Assembly: GCA_032622095.1 (NCBI GenBank)
Contig: CP136067.1
Coordinates: 134,417,990-134,481,989 of the forward strand
Direction: 5' to 3'
Source of the DNA: Siphonodentalium dalli
Taxonomy: Eukaryota > Mollusca > Scaphopoda > Gadilida > Siphonodentaliidae
Length of the DNA: 64,000 nt
In this document: positions 24,519 through 36,117 of the stretch, piece by piece
Numbering within the stretch: position 1 is the stretch's first letter
Layout: every line of letters starts with the position of its first letter
Notes under the pieces: generated by a model
Seen by the model: the letters and a program-made list of their open reading frames with translations, nothing else
What the model was told of the DNA's origin: nothing
Database searches by the model: none
Position numbers and translations under genes: made by a program

Positions 24519-26640
24519 CAACCACAATAATAATAATGTATAACATTTTTAAAGCGCCTTATCCTATGAGGCCCAAAGGGCTCAGTGATACAACATATGA
24601 CATAGCTCCAACACATTCAAACACATATACGCATGTACACACAAACCATAACTACAATGAAATAAATCAATCAATTCATATACAAATCAGGATGAAGGCT
24701 GAGTATATTGTATAACACAATGCAGGAAATATGTGCTTAGCTTTGGTCGTCGTCGTTGCCATAGTGAAGTTTAAACAGATAAGTGTTGAGTTCTGTTTTG
24801 AAAGATTCCAAAGTAGCAAAATTCCTAAGTGTAAGCGGGAGTGAATTCCAACGGTTTTGGGCCATAGCATTCAAAAGATCGACGACCATAATTAACAAGG
24901 TCACGTTTTGGGACAGCAAGTAATATTTTATCAGCAGACCTTAAGCCTGGTTTACCAGTTACATAGCATGAAAGAAGAGATTCAATATACACATGGAGAG
25001 GCGAGAGACAGTCAAAGTTCTTACAACATAAGACAGCAATTTTATAGTCAATACGGGCTTAGCCAGTGAAGTTCTTTGAACATTGGTGTCAGGTCAGAAA
25101 ATTTAGGCTTCTTAAGAATAATGCGAGCAGTAATGTTCATCATACGTTGAACTTTATCAATTTATAACTTTGGTAGACCAGCCAGAAGTGGGTTACAGTA
25201 GTCAATCTTTGAAAGAACAAATGACGAAACAAAAGTTTTAGCAGCATCGGTGGTTATGAATGGCCTGATGTGAGAAATTCTCCTTATATCCAGAAATAGA
25301 CTTCTGCATAAATTGTTTATATACACTTACAGAGTACTGTCTAGGAGAATGCCCAGATATCTGACACACGACGATGGCTTTATGTCGGAATCACCTATAC
25401 GAATGCAGTCCAAATGAGTGTTCTTAATTCTGTGATATGTTCCAAATAACATTAACTCGGTTTTGTCATCATTTAAACACAGTTGATTTGCGCCCATCCA
25501 GCTTTTCACTGCCTTAATACATTGCTGCATTTCTGAGATGTTGATTGCCAACTCCGATGGTGAGCTGGGCATATAAATCAGTGTATCGTCTACATACATG
25601 TGGTATTGTATATTTCTCTGTGTGATGATTTGACCCAATGGTTTATTGTACTTGAGATAAAGCACGGACACAAGGACAGATCCCCCCTAGGGACACCAAA
25701 GGATAGTTCATATGGTTTGGAACAGAATTCACCAATTTGAACAGTCTGGAGTCTGCCTGATAGATATGACTTGAACCATTGGAGAACTTTCCCTGACATT
25801 CCGAATGTTTTGTTAAGGCGTGAAGTTATGATGTTGTGATCCAAAGTATCAAAGGCAGCAGAGAGGTCGAGAAATGAGGCTATAGTGACATTGTGATCAT
25901 CTGCTGCACAAAGCAAGTCGTTGGTGGCGCGGACAAGTGCAGTTTCCGTGCTGTGGTGTCGTCGATAAGCCGATTGGAAAGGTTCATTCATATCGTTATC
26001 CTCCAGATGTTGTCTGAGTTGATAGAGCACCACGCGCTCAAGAAGCTTGGATATAAAAGGAAGGTTAGAAACAGGTCTATAGTTCTTTAGATTGTTCCTA
26101 TCCATGTTTGGCTTTTTCAGCAATGGTTTAACCACAGCTTGTTTGAAGAAAGTGGAAACTATACCGTCTTCCATGGATGTATTCATTTTATCCTCGTAAG
26201 AAAAGTTACTAGTGAACTGTTGGTCGTTATGCTGTTTTAGAATGAGTGATGGTACAGGATCCAGAGAACACGATGTTGATGGCATTCACATGGGGACATG
26301 TTTGACCGTCTCTGTTGAAATACATTCAAACTTAACAATTTTGGTTCCAGTGAATTCCTCAAACTCAGCTTCTCCTGTAGACAATTGTTGTATGATAGCC
26401 CGAATGTTCGTAACTTTGTCTTGAAAAAATGAGGCAAATGTTTCTGGGAGTGTATCCATGGGAATGTCACTAGGTAGAGTAGAACATTTATCTTTGCCCA
26501 GCATAGTGTTGGTAATGTTGAACAGTTTCTTGGTTGATTTGCAATTTGCTACTTGTTCACTATAAAAGTCAGAGCTTGCATGCTTTATCAACTCGCTTAC
26601 ACATGTATTCATTTCCTTGAACACAAGCAACCAACGTAAT
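24519..26640 (-). pseudogene. CR1/L2-type LINE, 5'-truncated, RT with YVDD box, frameshifted
   Basis: Reverse-strand LINE ORF2 remains. In order: a linker (SSDFYSEQVANCKSTKKLF), the RT motifs VVKPLLKKPNMDRNN and YRPVSNLPFISKLLERVV, YRRHHSTETAL, first catalytic box SFLDLSAAFDTLDH, a damaged GVPRG box (normally GVPQGS), and in another frame the second catalytic box YHMYVDDTLIY. RT thumb remnants (HIRPFITTDAAKTF, KIDYCNPLLAGLP) and the C-terminal WNSLPLTLRNFATLESFKTEL follow in further frames. The 3' end is TTTAAAAATGTTATACATTATTATTATTG (complement of 24,521-24,552), a CR1/L2-like triplet tail. Several frameshifts and stops show it is inactive. The 5' end fades near 26,640 before the endonuclease. 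Confidence 0.9.
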
Positions 26641-28920
26641 TGGTTATAAGACATATGTATAGTTAATGAAACTTTGACGTTCATATAAGTCAACACATAG
26701 AGTTCTGAGTAGTGCCGGTCGTGACTGCACGGTCGTCCTTTGTTTTTACATAGATTGCAATGCCATAATGTCTTGTTTATTTTTGTTTTCACTTTTCACA
26801 AGGATTCAAATATAGTTTGATTTGATCTAGTTTTCATAATAGTTTTTTGTTCTGTTCCAAACAGGTCACCTAATTCTGATGTTTCAATTACCTCCCTTCG
26901 AATATCAACTGTGCTCACGTTTCCTAAAACATTAACTATATGGCATAGTAAGGGTCTGTTATATTTCCATCTGCATCTGCGGGGAACAGTGATTTATATG
27001 AGGGTGGAACAATTGTTTTATACATCAATATCAGTCATCAGCAATGGGGATGCCGTATTGTCCTGGGCCCCACTAAACTAAAGTACATTGTCTTGCACCC
27101 CGGAAGCAATACAGTATGCCAGTGATGCACAGACAATGTGCTATCACAATAGTTTTAGAACAGTCAGATAGAGAAATAAAAAGTCGGGGCAACTCAAAAT
27201 ACTAAGCGTTTGGTAAGATGAGTCTTAAAAGTGCGAGATTATTATTATATAATTATACACATACGTGTACCTGTATGCGTGTACGGGGCACTTGAGTTCA
27301 GTGATTTTATGATTTCAACATAAAGTTTCTCATTAGGAAAGAATACATTATTTCATCATAAGAACCATACTAAAAATAAAAAACAATGGTAAAATACTCA
27401 ATGCATGGCCTTTCAAGTACCATTTATAAAACAATGTTCACAAATACTTCCATTTTCATAACCATTATGTAGAATACAAAATCTGAATTATACAACAGAA
27501 ACCATTCCATTGTATGTTGAGTATATATTGAGTTATGTGCCTAACAAATAGGGAGTGTATCTCATTTTGGAGCCTCGATTTCTCAGAATTTGCTAACATC
27601 CATATGTTATGGTCTAGTATTTTAAACACTAGAGAAAAACAATCTTGCAAATCTTGCTGTTGTATTAATTTCCTCACTAGGTTGAGCACAGAAATGATTT
27701 CTTCATTCATCTATGATTGAAAAGACAAAAATATTCTGAAACAAAATGTGTGTTCTATTGTATGGACTTGTCAAAATTTGCATGTTACATATATCCACGT
27801 GATGAAATGCCATCTTTGATGTGATACAACTTAATAAATGTGTTATCGATGTGCCTGTGTTTCTCAAAACCACAATACCATAATAAATGGTTAAACACAC
27901 TATGGAGAAATTTCCAAAACAATGATGAAGAAAATCAATTGATGGCCCTATGAATCCTTGGCATTGCCTCTTTTCCAAAGATGCCATTTTAGGCTGTTTT
28001 TATCAAATAATTAAAATGTTGGTGCATGCATTGTAAAAAAGGAGCATTTAATGTGTAAAAGCCTTAAGTTTCCTCCGTAAATACTTAAATGTTGAAAAAT
28101 TAACATTACATTAGATATGCCAATGAGTGTCACGGGATTTCACTCATGTTTTGGGAATATTGACTCCAGATTTGAATATCGGAAACATGGGGAAGGGAAA
28201 TCATATTGACGGAATCTCAGAAAACATGCACCGAGATGCATAAAACTTTACTATCACCAAGAGTAACTGTTGTTGTGCAATGCCTGATGAAATTAACACA
28301 GCAGCAAAGCATCTCTTTGTTTTTCTCCAGTTTGTTAAATACAAGACCATAAAATATGGATTTTAGCTAGATAAATTGAGGCTCCAAAATTAGACAAACT
28401 CCAGTTAATTTGGAGGCACATAACTCTGTTATAAGCTGTTCTGTTCTATAATCAGGATTGTGTATATAAAATGGATATGGAAATGGAAGGACTAGAGAAA
28501 TTTATTTGTTATTTTTAATATCATTTGAAAAGCCATAAATGGACTAGTTTAACAAATTTTATCAAATTTATTTCATTAAATTCACCAATTTCTCCTTTCT
28601 TGATCCATTTTTATCTTCAGTATTATGGCTTTCTTGCGAGGAGATCTGACAATTGTTTTGCTGACCATAGCCTTTAAACTGTTTGGCCAAGACATTGGCC
28701 AAATGAAATTTTCTTTGGACTGCAGCAATCGAGATATCGTGCATGCCCATCGTCCTAATCTTGTAGTTTGGCTCATGCTTTTTGAGTATACTCCATCTCA
28801 AAAGTGAACCAATAAGAACACACGTATCAAAACCATATGAATATGACAAATCATTGACGTAAATTGTCGTTCCCGCTGTGTGAAAGTCAAACAAAAACGC
28901 CAATAAGATCTAAATATAAT
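26641..28920. other. No gene seen
   Basis: AT-rich DNA. The reverse-strand ORF at 28,568-28,903 and those near 27,500-27,990 show no domain I recognise and no good splice sites. Confidence 0.4.
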
Positions 28921-28924
28921 AGTA

Positions 28925-30060
28925 GAGATTCATGTCATGATCTACACATACATCTGAATGTGAATGTTGGTGTATTTGTTTTTGAATTTTATATTTATTT
29001 TTCAAATGTAGGTCATGTGGTGATATTTCTAAAAAAAAACTCAAAAGTATATTTATTGCGAAATTTTATGACTTACCTATCTGTTCAATGATATGCCTGC
29101 TTTGGTTTCCAGACAACTGCTTCAAACATAACTTTTACTCCGGAGATTTGCATGGAATTCCCCTTTCAAAATTATTCACTTGACCTCCCCCTTAAGATAT
29201 ATATTTTCACTGTTGGTAACAAGTTATCAACTCGCAGCTTCAGTGTACGTTCACACGCTGGAAATGAGCAGGAAATTTGTCGTAGATGGCTATACTGTGC
29301 TAGAAAGTGTACGTCAAAAACACTTGTATAATGTATGTGTACTCAACTATACTCCATGCGCAGTGAGATCTCGTAACTCTTAAGGAGATCAAGTGACCAA
29401 TTTTAAATGCGCATTTGCACACAATTCACCGCAACAAAAGTTACAGAGTTGCAAATATTTATGGGTGTGACTTTGTGTGGTATTGAAAACAATACATATT
29501 TATATGGCGGGTCGCTTGCAATTTGTTCCTTAGAAAGGTTAGTGTATTTATCTTTGAATTTTATACCTATTTTTCAAAAGCGTTGTAAGTGTTATAAAAG
29601 CGTTGTAATTTCAGAACAACATTATCAGAGATAAATTTATAGGCAAACATGACAATTGACCAAGCCCAGTCGCCAGTTATGTCTGTTGAACAATATGACT
29701 GCTTTAGTTCCCAGACAACAGTTTCTGCTACATATATAACTTTTGCTGCCGAGATTTGCATAGAAATCCCCATTCAAACTGTATCACTTGGCCCCGCCTT
29801 ATGTTGTTGCACAACTGACATTTGCCCGAATTGAGCCTTCGAATATATGACAAGATTGAATCGTGCCGTAATTCGTGGCATCGCTCTGATAAGAGATAAC
29901 ACAATGGAAGACAATTATTATTAATATTATTTATAATTCAAAGGTCTGAAATAAAAGGTGTATGTGAAGCATTTCATAAAAAAATTTACAAGGCAATTTT
30001 GCCAGGTGCATGATCGTAATATCACTGTAATGTTTGTCACGTAAGGGACGTTCATACACT
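28925..30060. repeat. ~1.1-kb repeat, uninterrupted copy (two related ~0.5-kb half-units)
   Basis: Contains the recurring blocks GGTGTATTTGTTTTTGAATTTTA, CAGACAACTGCTTC, TTTGCATGGAA(T/C)TCCCC and CAACTCGCAGCTTCAGTG. The first half (28,925-29,420) and second half (29,420-30,060) share these blocks, so the unit is itself a diverged tandem duplication. A second copy lies at 31,615-36,130, broken by two insertions, and this copy preserves both empty sites (29,233 region and 30,019-30,033). ORFs through it are not conserved as protein. Confidence 0.8.
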
Positions 30061-31610
30061 GGCAAGTTTGCACGGTATGCTTTGCTGGCATTTCGGCGTA
30101 GAAAAAGATATGGTAGCAGAATATGAACCGAAACAAAAATATAAAATGCATCAGTACCACAGCTGACTACGTGCGAAGTAAAATATATGTAGTACCACCT
30201 GTAGCGATGCTACATAATTTGCCTGTACATAGCATGCAATGGACCTATCCCTACGTCCCGCCCACCTGTAGGCTGCATGGTTACTGTTACTACGCACCAC
30301 AAGCCATATCAATTCCGCTATCTCTTCGGTGCTAAAATAGCTTCCGATGAGAAAGAACTGTGTTGTGAAACACCATGTAACACGATAATATAGTTCGTTC
30401 TTAATATCACGATTTTTAGATACATTTATGTGTATATATGCAACATGCAAAAGTGACTGTCGTTAGATATAAACAAAAATAGAACCAGTTTTAAACAAAA
30501 ACAGGTGTGATTATTAGGCCAACGGTGTAAATGAAGCCATTATGAAACTTCAATATCAAATAGAAAATTTAATATCGAAGCTATGCTAATGGTTCACACC
30601 TTGATGAAATAAATCAAACGGGGGTGTACATGGGGTAATTAATCTATAATCCCTCTTTTGTCGAAATAAATATAACGATATCAGTTTACCATACACGAGC
30701 GTCCTGAATGAACCCTGGTGACATCAGGCCGGATGCAAAGGATTATCAAATAATGGCCTTTTTAAATTCCACTACTTTTTTTCGGGAATAAAGTACATTA
30801 AAGAAAACGCCGACTATCATGGAGTCAGTTACATGTTGCCATGTCGAGGCAACAATGGCACAACGTGAACTTGTTCTGTGAAGGTTGCGTGTATACACCG
30901 CGATGCACGTGCAATGTGTGAAATTTCGTTGCTATTCTCTTGGAAAACATCTGTTGATTCTCATTTACACGTACATTGTCGGAAGAAGCTTTAGATTCTC
31001 AAATGGATTCAGTAAGATCGACGTTCGCACGAGATCCTACAGGTTAGTGTATATCAGACATTAGAACTCAATATTACCACGATGTTATAACAACAACAAA
31101 TGTAGGCCTATATGTATAACGAAAAACACTTCACATAAAACACATACTCGCGGCACAATTAATGTTCATAACGCATCATCGATCGGGACTACTATTTCAC
31201 GTTTTAGTCTGAAATCTGTTTTATATAAATATTGAACTTTAAATAACACTAGGATCCGAGTGTGGTTGTTGGCATGGTTTAATCCAGCGTAAAAAGATGT
31301 ATTAGTTACTTTTCTATTTAGGAAACCGAACTAAAACATGTATAAATATCGTTCGTCAACCGGACATGTTCCCCATGCACATATCAACACCATTGTAGCT
31401 TTTTAAGACATATTTTGCTCTCGTGTTCGTAAATTCCCTATAGCTTACAACTGTTGTTAGGGACCGGCTTGTGATGCGATTCATATCACTAGGCAGGCGT
31501 ATGTTGCTTCCGGGTTTAAGCTATCGGCTCATTGGCTATAATTGAAATTGGGGCGGTACCTGCACATACATTAGATCATGCCATGAATCCCTACTGTGTT
31601 ATCCACACTA
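30061..31610. other. No gene seen
   Basis: Unique-looking AT-rich DNA with no supported exon, RNA or repeat. Confidence 0.4.
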
Positions 31611-31614
31611 GAGA

Positions 31615-31994
31615 TTCATCGCATGATCAACACATACTTCTGAGTGTGACTTGATGTGGTGTTGGAAAAAAACGGTATTTATCTGGCGGGTCCGCTTGGA
31701 ACTTGTTCCATTAGAAAGTTGGTGTATTTGTTTTTTAATTTTGTATTGATTTTTCAAATGTAGGTCATGCGATGTTATTTCTAGAAAAATATCTGAAAAG
31801 TATATTTATTGCGAACTTGTATAACTTATCTAGCTGTTCAATGATATGCCTGCTTTGGTTTTATTTCCAGACAACTGCTTCAAGCAACACTTTTGCTCCG
31901 GAGATTTGCATGGAACTCCCCATTCAAAATTGTTCACTTGACCTCCCCTTAAGATATAATTTTTCATTTGGTAACAATTTATCAACTCGCAGCT
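31615..31994. repeat. Second copy of the 1.1-kb repeat, left piece
   Basis: Matches 28,925-29,245 (shared TTTTTCAAATGTAGGTCATG, GTATATTTATTGCGAA and TTTATCAACTCGCAGCT), and stops abruptly at 31,994 where the composite insertion begins. Confidence 0.85.
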
Positions 31995-31997
31995 CAG

Positions 31998-32662
31998 GCC
32001 GGCGCTTGTATTGCGCTGCAAAAGTATCAAAGCACCCACCTAAATGCACTAAAGTCGCCAAGAATCGATTGGTGATGCAGTGGACACTGGCTAGGACGGG
32101 AGAGGGTCCCCATGGCACCAGAGCGCCGTGCTTGTTTTGTGCGTGCACAAAACAAGCGCAGAGGCTCTGCGTTCTGACCAAGGCGTAGTAAGCTTACTGC
32201 AGTCGCAGAGGAATTCTTGCTGCGACCACGCGTAGCTTGTATCCGCCCTTGCTACGTCAACGGGGCGCTAATGTTGCTCGCTTGGCGCTGTCAGAGCGCC
32301 GCGCTTGTTTCGTGCATGCACAAAACAAGTTGTGCATGCACAAAACAAGCACAGAGTCTCGGCGTTCTGACCAAGGCGTAGTAAGCTTACTGCTTGGATC
32401 CGTCCTTGCTACGTCAACGGGGCGCTCATGTCGTTCGCTTTGCGCTGTCGTTGCGACGGCACTGCGCCTGGTAAGAACGCAGAACCTCTGCGCTTGTTTT
32501 GTGCATGCACAAAACAAGCGCGGCGCTCTGGCGCTCACGGTGACCCTCTCCCGTCCTAGCCAGTGTCAACTGCGTCATCAATCGGTTCTTGGATACATTA
32601 GTGCGCTTTGCTTGGCGCTTTTATAATGTTTCAGCGCAATGCAAGCGCCGACCTTAGCGCAG
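31998..32662. mobile_element. ~665-bp GC-rich foldback element
   Basis: The arms around 31,998-32,190 and 32,460-32,662 are inverted copies (GACACTGGCTAGGACGGGAG at left is found reversed at right). Short palindromes TTGTTTTGTGCATGCACAAAACAA recur inside it at least three times. It is much richer in GC than its surroundings. ORFs across it (up to 138 aa) are by-products of the palindromes. Confidence 0.8.
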
Positions 32663-32949
32663 CGGAGTGTGACAGTGGTTTAATCGGACAGCTAATCTAT
32701 TGCGGATTGTTGGGTATATTCCCCACAACCTAAAAACCGACTATGACTAGAGCAGCAGCGAAAGGATTTGCGTTCCCGCCCGAAGGGCGGCACGAGGACG
32801 GCGGTGGGCTCATCCGAAGATCGCCCTTACGCCCTGTCTTGAATCTTCTTGTGTCTTTAATCTTCAACAGTCAGGCCGCGGATCGGGTGGAGAAGTCTTG
32901 AGGTCGGGATTGGTCGTAGGTGTCTCGAATCTTGTCTTGAGAATCTTCA

Positions 32950-33030
32950 CTTGGTCTTTACCTTGTACTTTTGCCTTGATATATGTTTTGATCTTTGCCT
33001 TGATCTTTGCCTTTGCCTTGACATTGTCTC
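32950..33030. repeat. Degenerate (CTTTGCCTTGAT)n tract
   Basis: Runs of CTTTGCCTTGAT and shorter variants, read on the reverse strand as AAGGCAAAGATC. It lies between the hairpin array and the downstream end of the RT-bearing unit. Confidence 0.75.
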
Positions 33031-33040
33031 AGCATATTGG

Positions 33041-33332
33041 AAAATGCGGGACGATCCAGCGAAGACGCTGGATTGCGCATTTTCAGTTGGTTGTCGACGC
33101 CCGGGACCTTCCAATGGAGGCATTGGACTGCGGGCTGCTAAGAGAGTATGGGACGGTCCAGTGATTCCACTGGACTGCGTGTTCTCTTCTGTTACCGCCC
33201 GGGACGGTTCAATACTCCTTATTGAACTGCGGGACTTTTCTTATGCGGGATACGGACTGTCTAGCATCGCCTGCTTGACTGCGTATCCTAAAACCCGAGA
33301 CGGTCCAATAAGTCTATTGAACTGCGGGTTTT
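33041..33332. repeat. Array of six hairpins with variable stems and constant internal loop
   Basis: Each unit reads: outer stem ending CG, GGACGG (or a close variant), a 7-nt inner stem of type TYCARYR, a 4-5 nt loop, the inner complement, a 3-nt CTG (TTG once), then CG plus the outer complement. Unit 1 (33,041-33,083) pairs AAAATGCG with CGCATTTT and TCCAGCG with CGCTGGA. Unit 5 pairs GGATACG with CGTATCC. Unit 6 (33,290-33,332) pairs AAAACCCG with CGGGTTTT. Units 2-4 start near 33,099, 33,141 and 33,198. The stem sequences differ between units while pairing is kept. On the reverse strand the array begins one base after the stop codon of the RT fragment, i.e. in its 3' untranslated region. 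Confidence 0.85.
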
Positions 33333-33333
33333 T

Positions 33334-34480
33334 TCAGCCACAGAGAAGCTGTTTGCGTTGAAAACACTCAATCATTTTCGCCAGTGTACTTTCCGCCAGA
33401 TCGCGCAGGCGCTCTCTGATGGGTTCCACGTCAGCGATGGTATGCAGATCTACAATGCGGGTGTCATACGGTGCTTGCAGTGCCATTCTCAGGGCTTTGT
33501 TTTGTACCAACTGAAGCATTTTGATCGCGTGATTTGATGCCAGGTTGGTGACCACTGATGCGTATTCCATGATTGGTCTTACGAACGTTTTGTAGACTTT
33601 AAGCAGAGTGGCCATGCTAGCTCCCCAGGAAGTTCCTCTCAGCCGTCTGAGAAGATTAACTCGCTGCATGGCCCTCGTGGCTGTCTGCTTCACATGGGTT
33701 AGGATAGTGAGTCTGGTGTCCAAGGTGACGCATAGGAAGGTTACCTCTTTTGCGGAAACCAAGTCAATGCCACTGACATTGAGAGTTTGACCACCGACTT
33801 GCGTTTTCGTTTCGTAAATAGGGCGAATTGTGTTTTGTTCGCATTGAGCTTACTGCGCCATTTCGAGCACCACCTTTCCATGTCAACGAGGGCCCGCCTC
33901 AGTTTGAGCTTCACATACTTTGTACTGCCATTGGTGATCCACAGACCCAAGTCATCACCGAACTGCGACAGTTGCACTTGGTGCCTCGGGTCTATTTCAA
34001 TGTCATTGACGTAGAAAATGTAGAGCAATGGGCTTAAAACTGACCCCTGTGGTGTACCAGCGTTCAGTGGAACAGAGTCCGACGATTCTCTGTCCACCCT
34101 CTCGTTTATTGAGCGGTCGGTGAGGAAAGAGGATAGGAGCCTTACAAGTTTGACCGGGAGGCCATACTTGTGTAACTTGTACCGGAGGCCGTTGAACGCT
34201 TTTTAAACGTTAGGTAGCACTGTACCAGTTACCCATTTTTTGTGGAAGCCACTGCGTATGTCCTCCACAAGCCGGTAGATGTGTTCTACCCATTCGCATC
34301 CGTTTCGATATGCCCTCTGCCATTTGTTGAAGAATAAATTATTCTCCAGATGGTTTCGGAATCATGATGCAATTATTGCTTCGAATAGCTTGCCGATGCA
34401 GCTAAGAAGACTCATTGGTCTGTAATTTCATATCTTTGCCATTTTTGGGTATCATGATGCCGATTGCCTCTTCCCACTAT
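33334..34480 (-). pseudogene. Non-LTR reverse transcriptase fragment (Jockey/Nimb-like) with GDD box
   Basis: Reverse-strand RT remains in several frames: IGKLFEAII and fragments of the fingers and palm at 34,480-34,100 with internal stops, then a clean stretch with GTPQGSVLSPLLYIFYVNDI and QFGDDLGLW (the second catalytic box, GDD instead of the usual ADD), CSKWRSKLNANKTQ, a frameshift near 33,750, and the thumb/C-terminal part (GVTLD-like VTFLCVTLDTRLT, VYKTFVRPIMEYAS, NKALRMALQAPYDTR) ending ECFQRKQLLCG and TGA at 33,334-33,336. It would have encoded the polymerase of a LINE. Missing endonuclease, stops and frameshifts make it inactive. Its 3' flank is the hairpin array. Confidence 0.85.
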
Positions 34481-34773
34481 GACTATAGAGAACGCAGGAG
34501 ACGCTATTTATACTCTCCGCGCCGGCACAGAGAACGTTTTGCAAACGTATTGAGAACGTACTAGCAACACAATAGCAGCGACTTGAGCGCGACAAGGACT
34601 AGAGAAAGCACAGCGAGAGCGTGAGACTTGACAAAGAAGGCACGCAATAGGAGCATACTTTGTGTTAACAGTTTGACAATTTTGTACAGATTTCCTCGCT
34701 CCTCCTGCGTGTTACTCATATTTTGGTAATTTTCAGCGCAATGCAAGCGCTGGCATGAGTGTGACAGGGGTTT

Positions 34774-35510
34774 AACAATATTTATCAACTCGCAGCTTTA
34801 GTGTACGTTCACACGCTGGAAATGAGCAGGAAATTTGTCGTAGAGTGCTATACTGTGCTAGAAAGTGTACGTCAAAAACACTTGTATAATGTATGTGTAC
34901 TCAACTATACTCCATGCGCGGTGAGATCTCCGCAACTCCTTAAGGAGATCAAGTGACCAATTTTGAATGGGCATTCACATGCAATTCCCCGTAACAAAAG
35001 TTGCAATTTGTTCCTTAGGAAGGTTAGTGTATTTATCTTTGAATTTTATACCTATTATTCAAAAGTGTTGTAATTGTTACAAAAGCGTTGTAATTTCAGA
35101 ACAAAATTCTCCAAACATATTAGCCGAACATGACAATTTACCAAGCCCAATCGCCAGTTAAATGCTAGGTCTGTTGAATAATATGACTGCTTTAGTTCCC
35201 AGACAACTGCTTCATATATGACTTTTGCTGGGGAGACTTGCATGGAAATCTCCATTCAAAATGTATCACTTGAACCCGCCTTACGTTGTTGTACAACTGA
35301 CATTTGCCTGAATTGATCCTTCGAATATATGACAATATTTAACCGTGCAGTAATTCGTGGCACCGCTCTGATAAGGGATAAAACAATCGAAGACATATAT
35401 TATTAATAATTATTATAATTAAAAATTCTGAAATAAAAGGTATATGTGCAGCATTTCATAACAAATTCCAAGGCAATTTTGCCAGACGCATGCGTGAACC
35501 TAATATCACT
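34774..35510. repeat. Second copy of the 1.1-kb repeat, middle piece
   Basis: Resumes the host repeat after the composite insertion (CGCAGCTTTAGTGTACGTTCACACGCTGG, compare 29,236) and runs until the insertion at 35,511. Relative to the first copy it lacks the part equal to about 29,448-29,515. Confidence 0.85.
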
Positions 35511-36117
35511 GGGTGTATTTGAGCAAGCAGGCTGTAGCCGGCTGTAGCCTATAAGGCATGCGCAGTAGAAAGCTACAGCAGCCAAGGAAATAAATATCGA
35601 CTGTTACTAAACATTGTTATTGGACTCTGATATGGGAATTTCTTATCAGTGAGATATTTTTTAAATACTGCTGCCTGGGGACCCATAATTGTCAGTCCCA
35701 TTGTGTTGGCATCAAACTAGATATTTTATATCTATGATAAAGTTCTTGTTTGGTGAATAATTAAACTTATTTCGCAAAATGATATCTTGTTTATATATAC
35801 CTACATGTATTTAGAGAACGTTACTATATGATCGCATATCCTTTTTTAAATATCATATATCTGGAGGCATGGACTCAGTACGAGTGTTAATTGGTTCAAA
35901 TGTGCTTGCTTCAGTGAGCGAGACCACTGGTGAATAGATATACCAACATTATGCCGATATAATATTATCTATCAGCCACATTCCAAGTTCGGAGCACCGC
36001 TACGATATTTAGTGACCACCAGCTGTGGCCGGTTGCAGCTTTGTGTAGCTTGCTACTGCGCACGCCTAGCCGGCTGTAGCCGTGGCCGGTTGTAGCCTGT
36101 GATTCTCAAATACACCC
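35511..36117. mobile_element. 607-bp inverted-repeat element, GGGTGTATTTGAG ends, 3-bp TSD ACT
   Basis: The ends GGGTGTATTTGAG are inverted, and ACT flanks both sides (35,508-35,510; 36,118-36,120). The paralogous host sequence at 30,019-30,033 (ATATCACTGTAATGT) is the empty site with a single ACT. Subterminal GGCTGTAGCCGGCTGTAGCC palindromes occur at both ends. A 3-bp duplication and GGG-initial ends resemble Harbinger-type MITEs; no transposase is present. Confidence 0.85.

Larger units (their letters stand above)
31995..34773. mobile_element. 2.8-kb composite insertion flanked by a ~22-bp duplication
   Basis: The host repeat is split here: AACAATTTATCAACTCGCAGCT before (31,973-31,994) and AACAATATTTATCAACTCGCAGCT after (34,774-34,797), while the paralogous uninterrupted copy at 29,233 has this sequence once. 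The outer ends are inverted relative to each other (CCGGCGCTTGTATTGCGCTG left; CAGCGCAATGCAAGCGCTGG right). Inside, from left to right: a foldback element, a low-complexity and hairpin region, and a reverse transcriptase fragment. Direct copies of the right end lie at both 32,632-32,682 and 34,733-34,773. Either one element carried the RT segment, or two insertions or a recombination built the structure. Confidence 0.6.

Noticed and set aside
31772-32626. ORFs up to 138 aa on both strands in the GC-rich foldback
   Set aside because: Palindromic, GC-rich DNA keeps both strands open; products are mirror-like and show no domain.
33041-33332. CRISPR-like array
   Set aside because: Units are variable-stem hairpins without constant repeats and unique spacers, and the context is a eukaryotic retrotransposon.
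32951-33361. 136-aa forward ORF with recurring RDGP...LDC motifs
   Set aside because: The periodicity is explained by the hairpin array; spacing of units varies and only some units share the frame.
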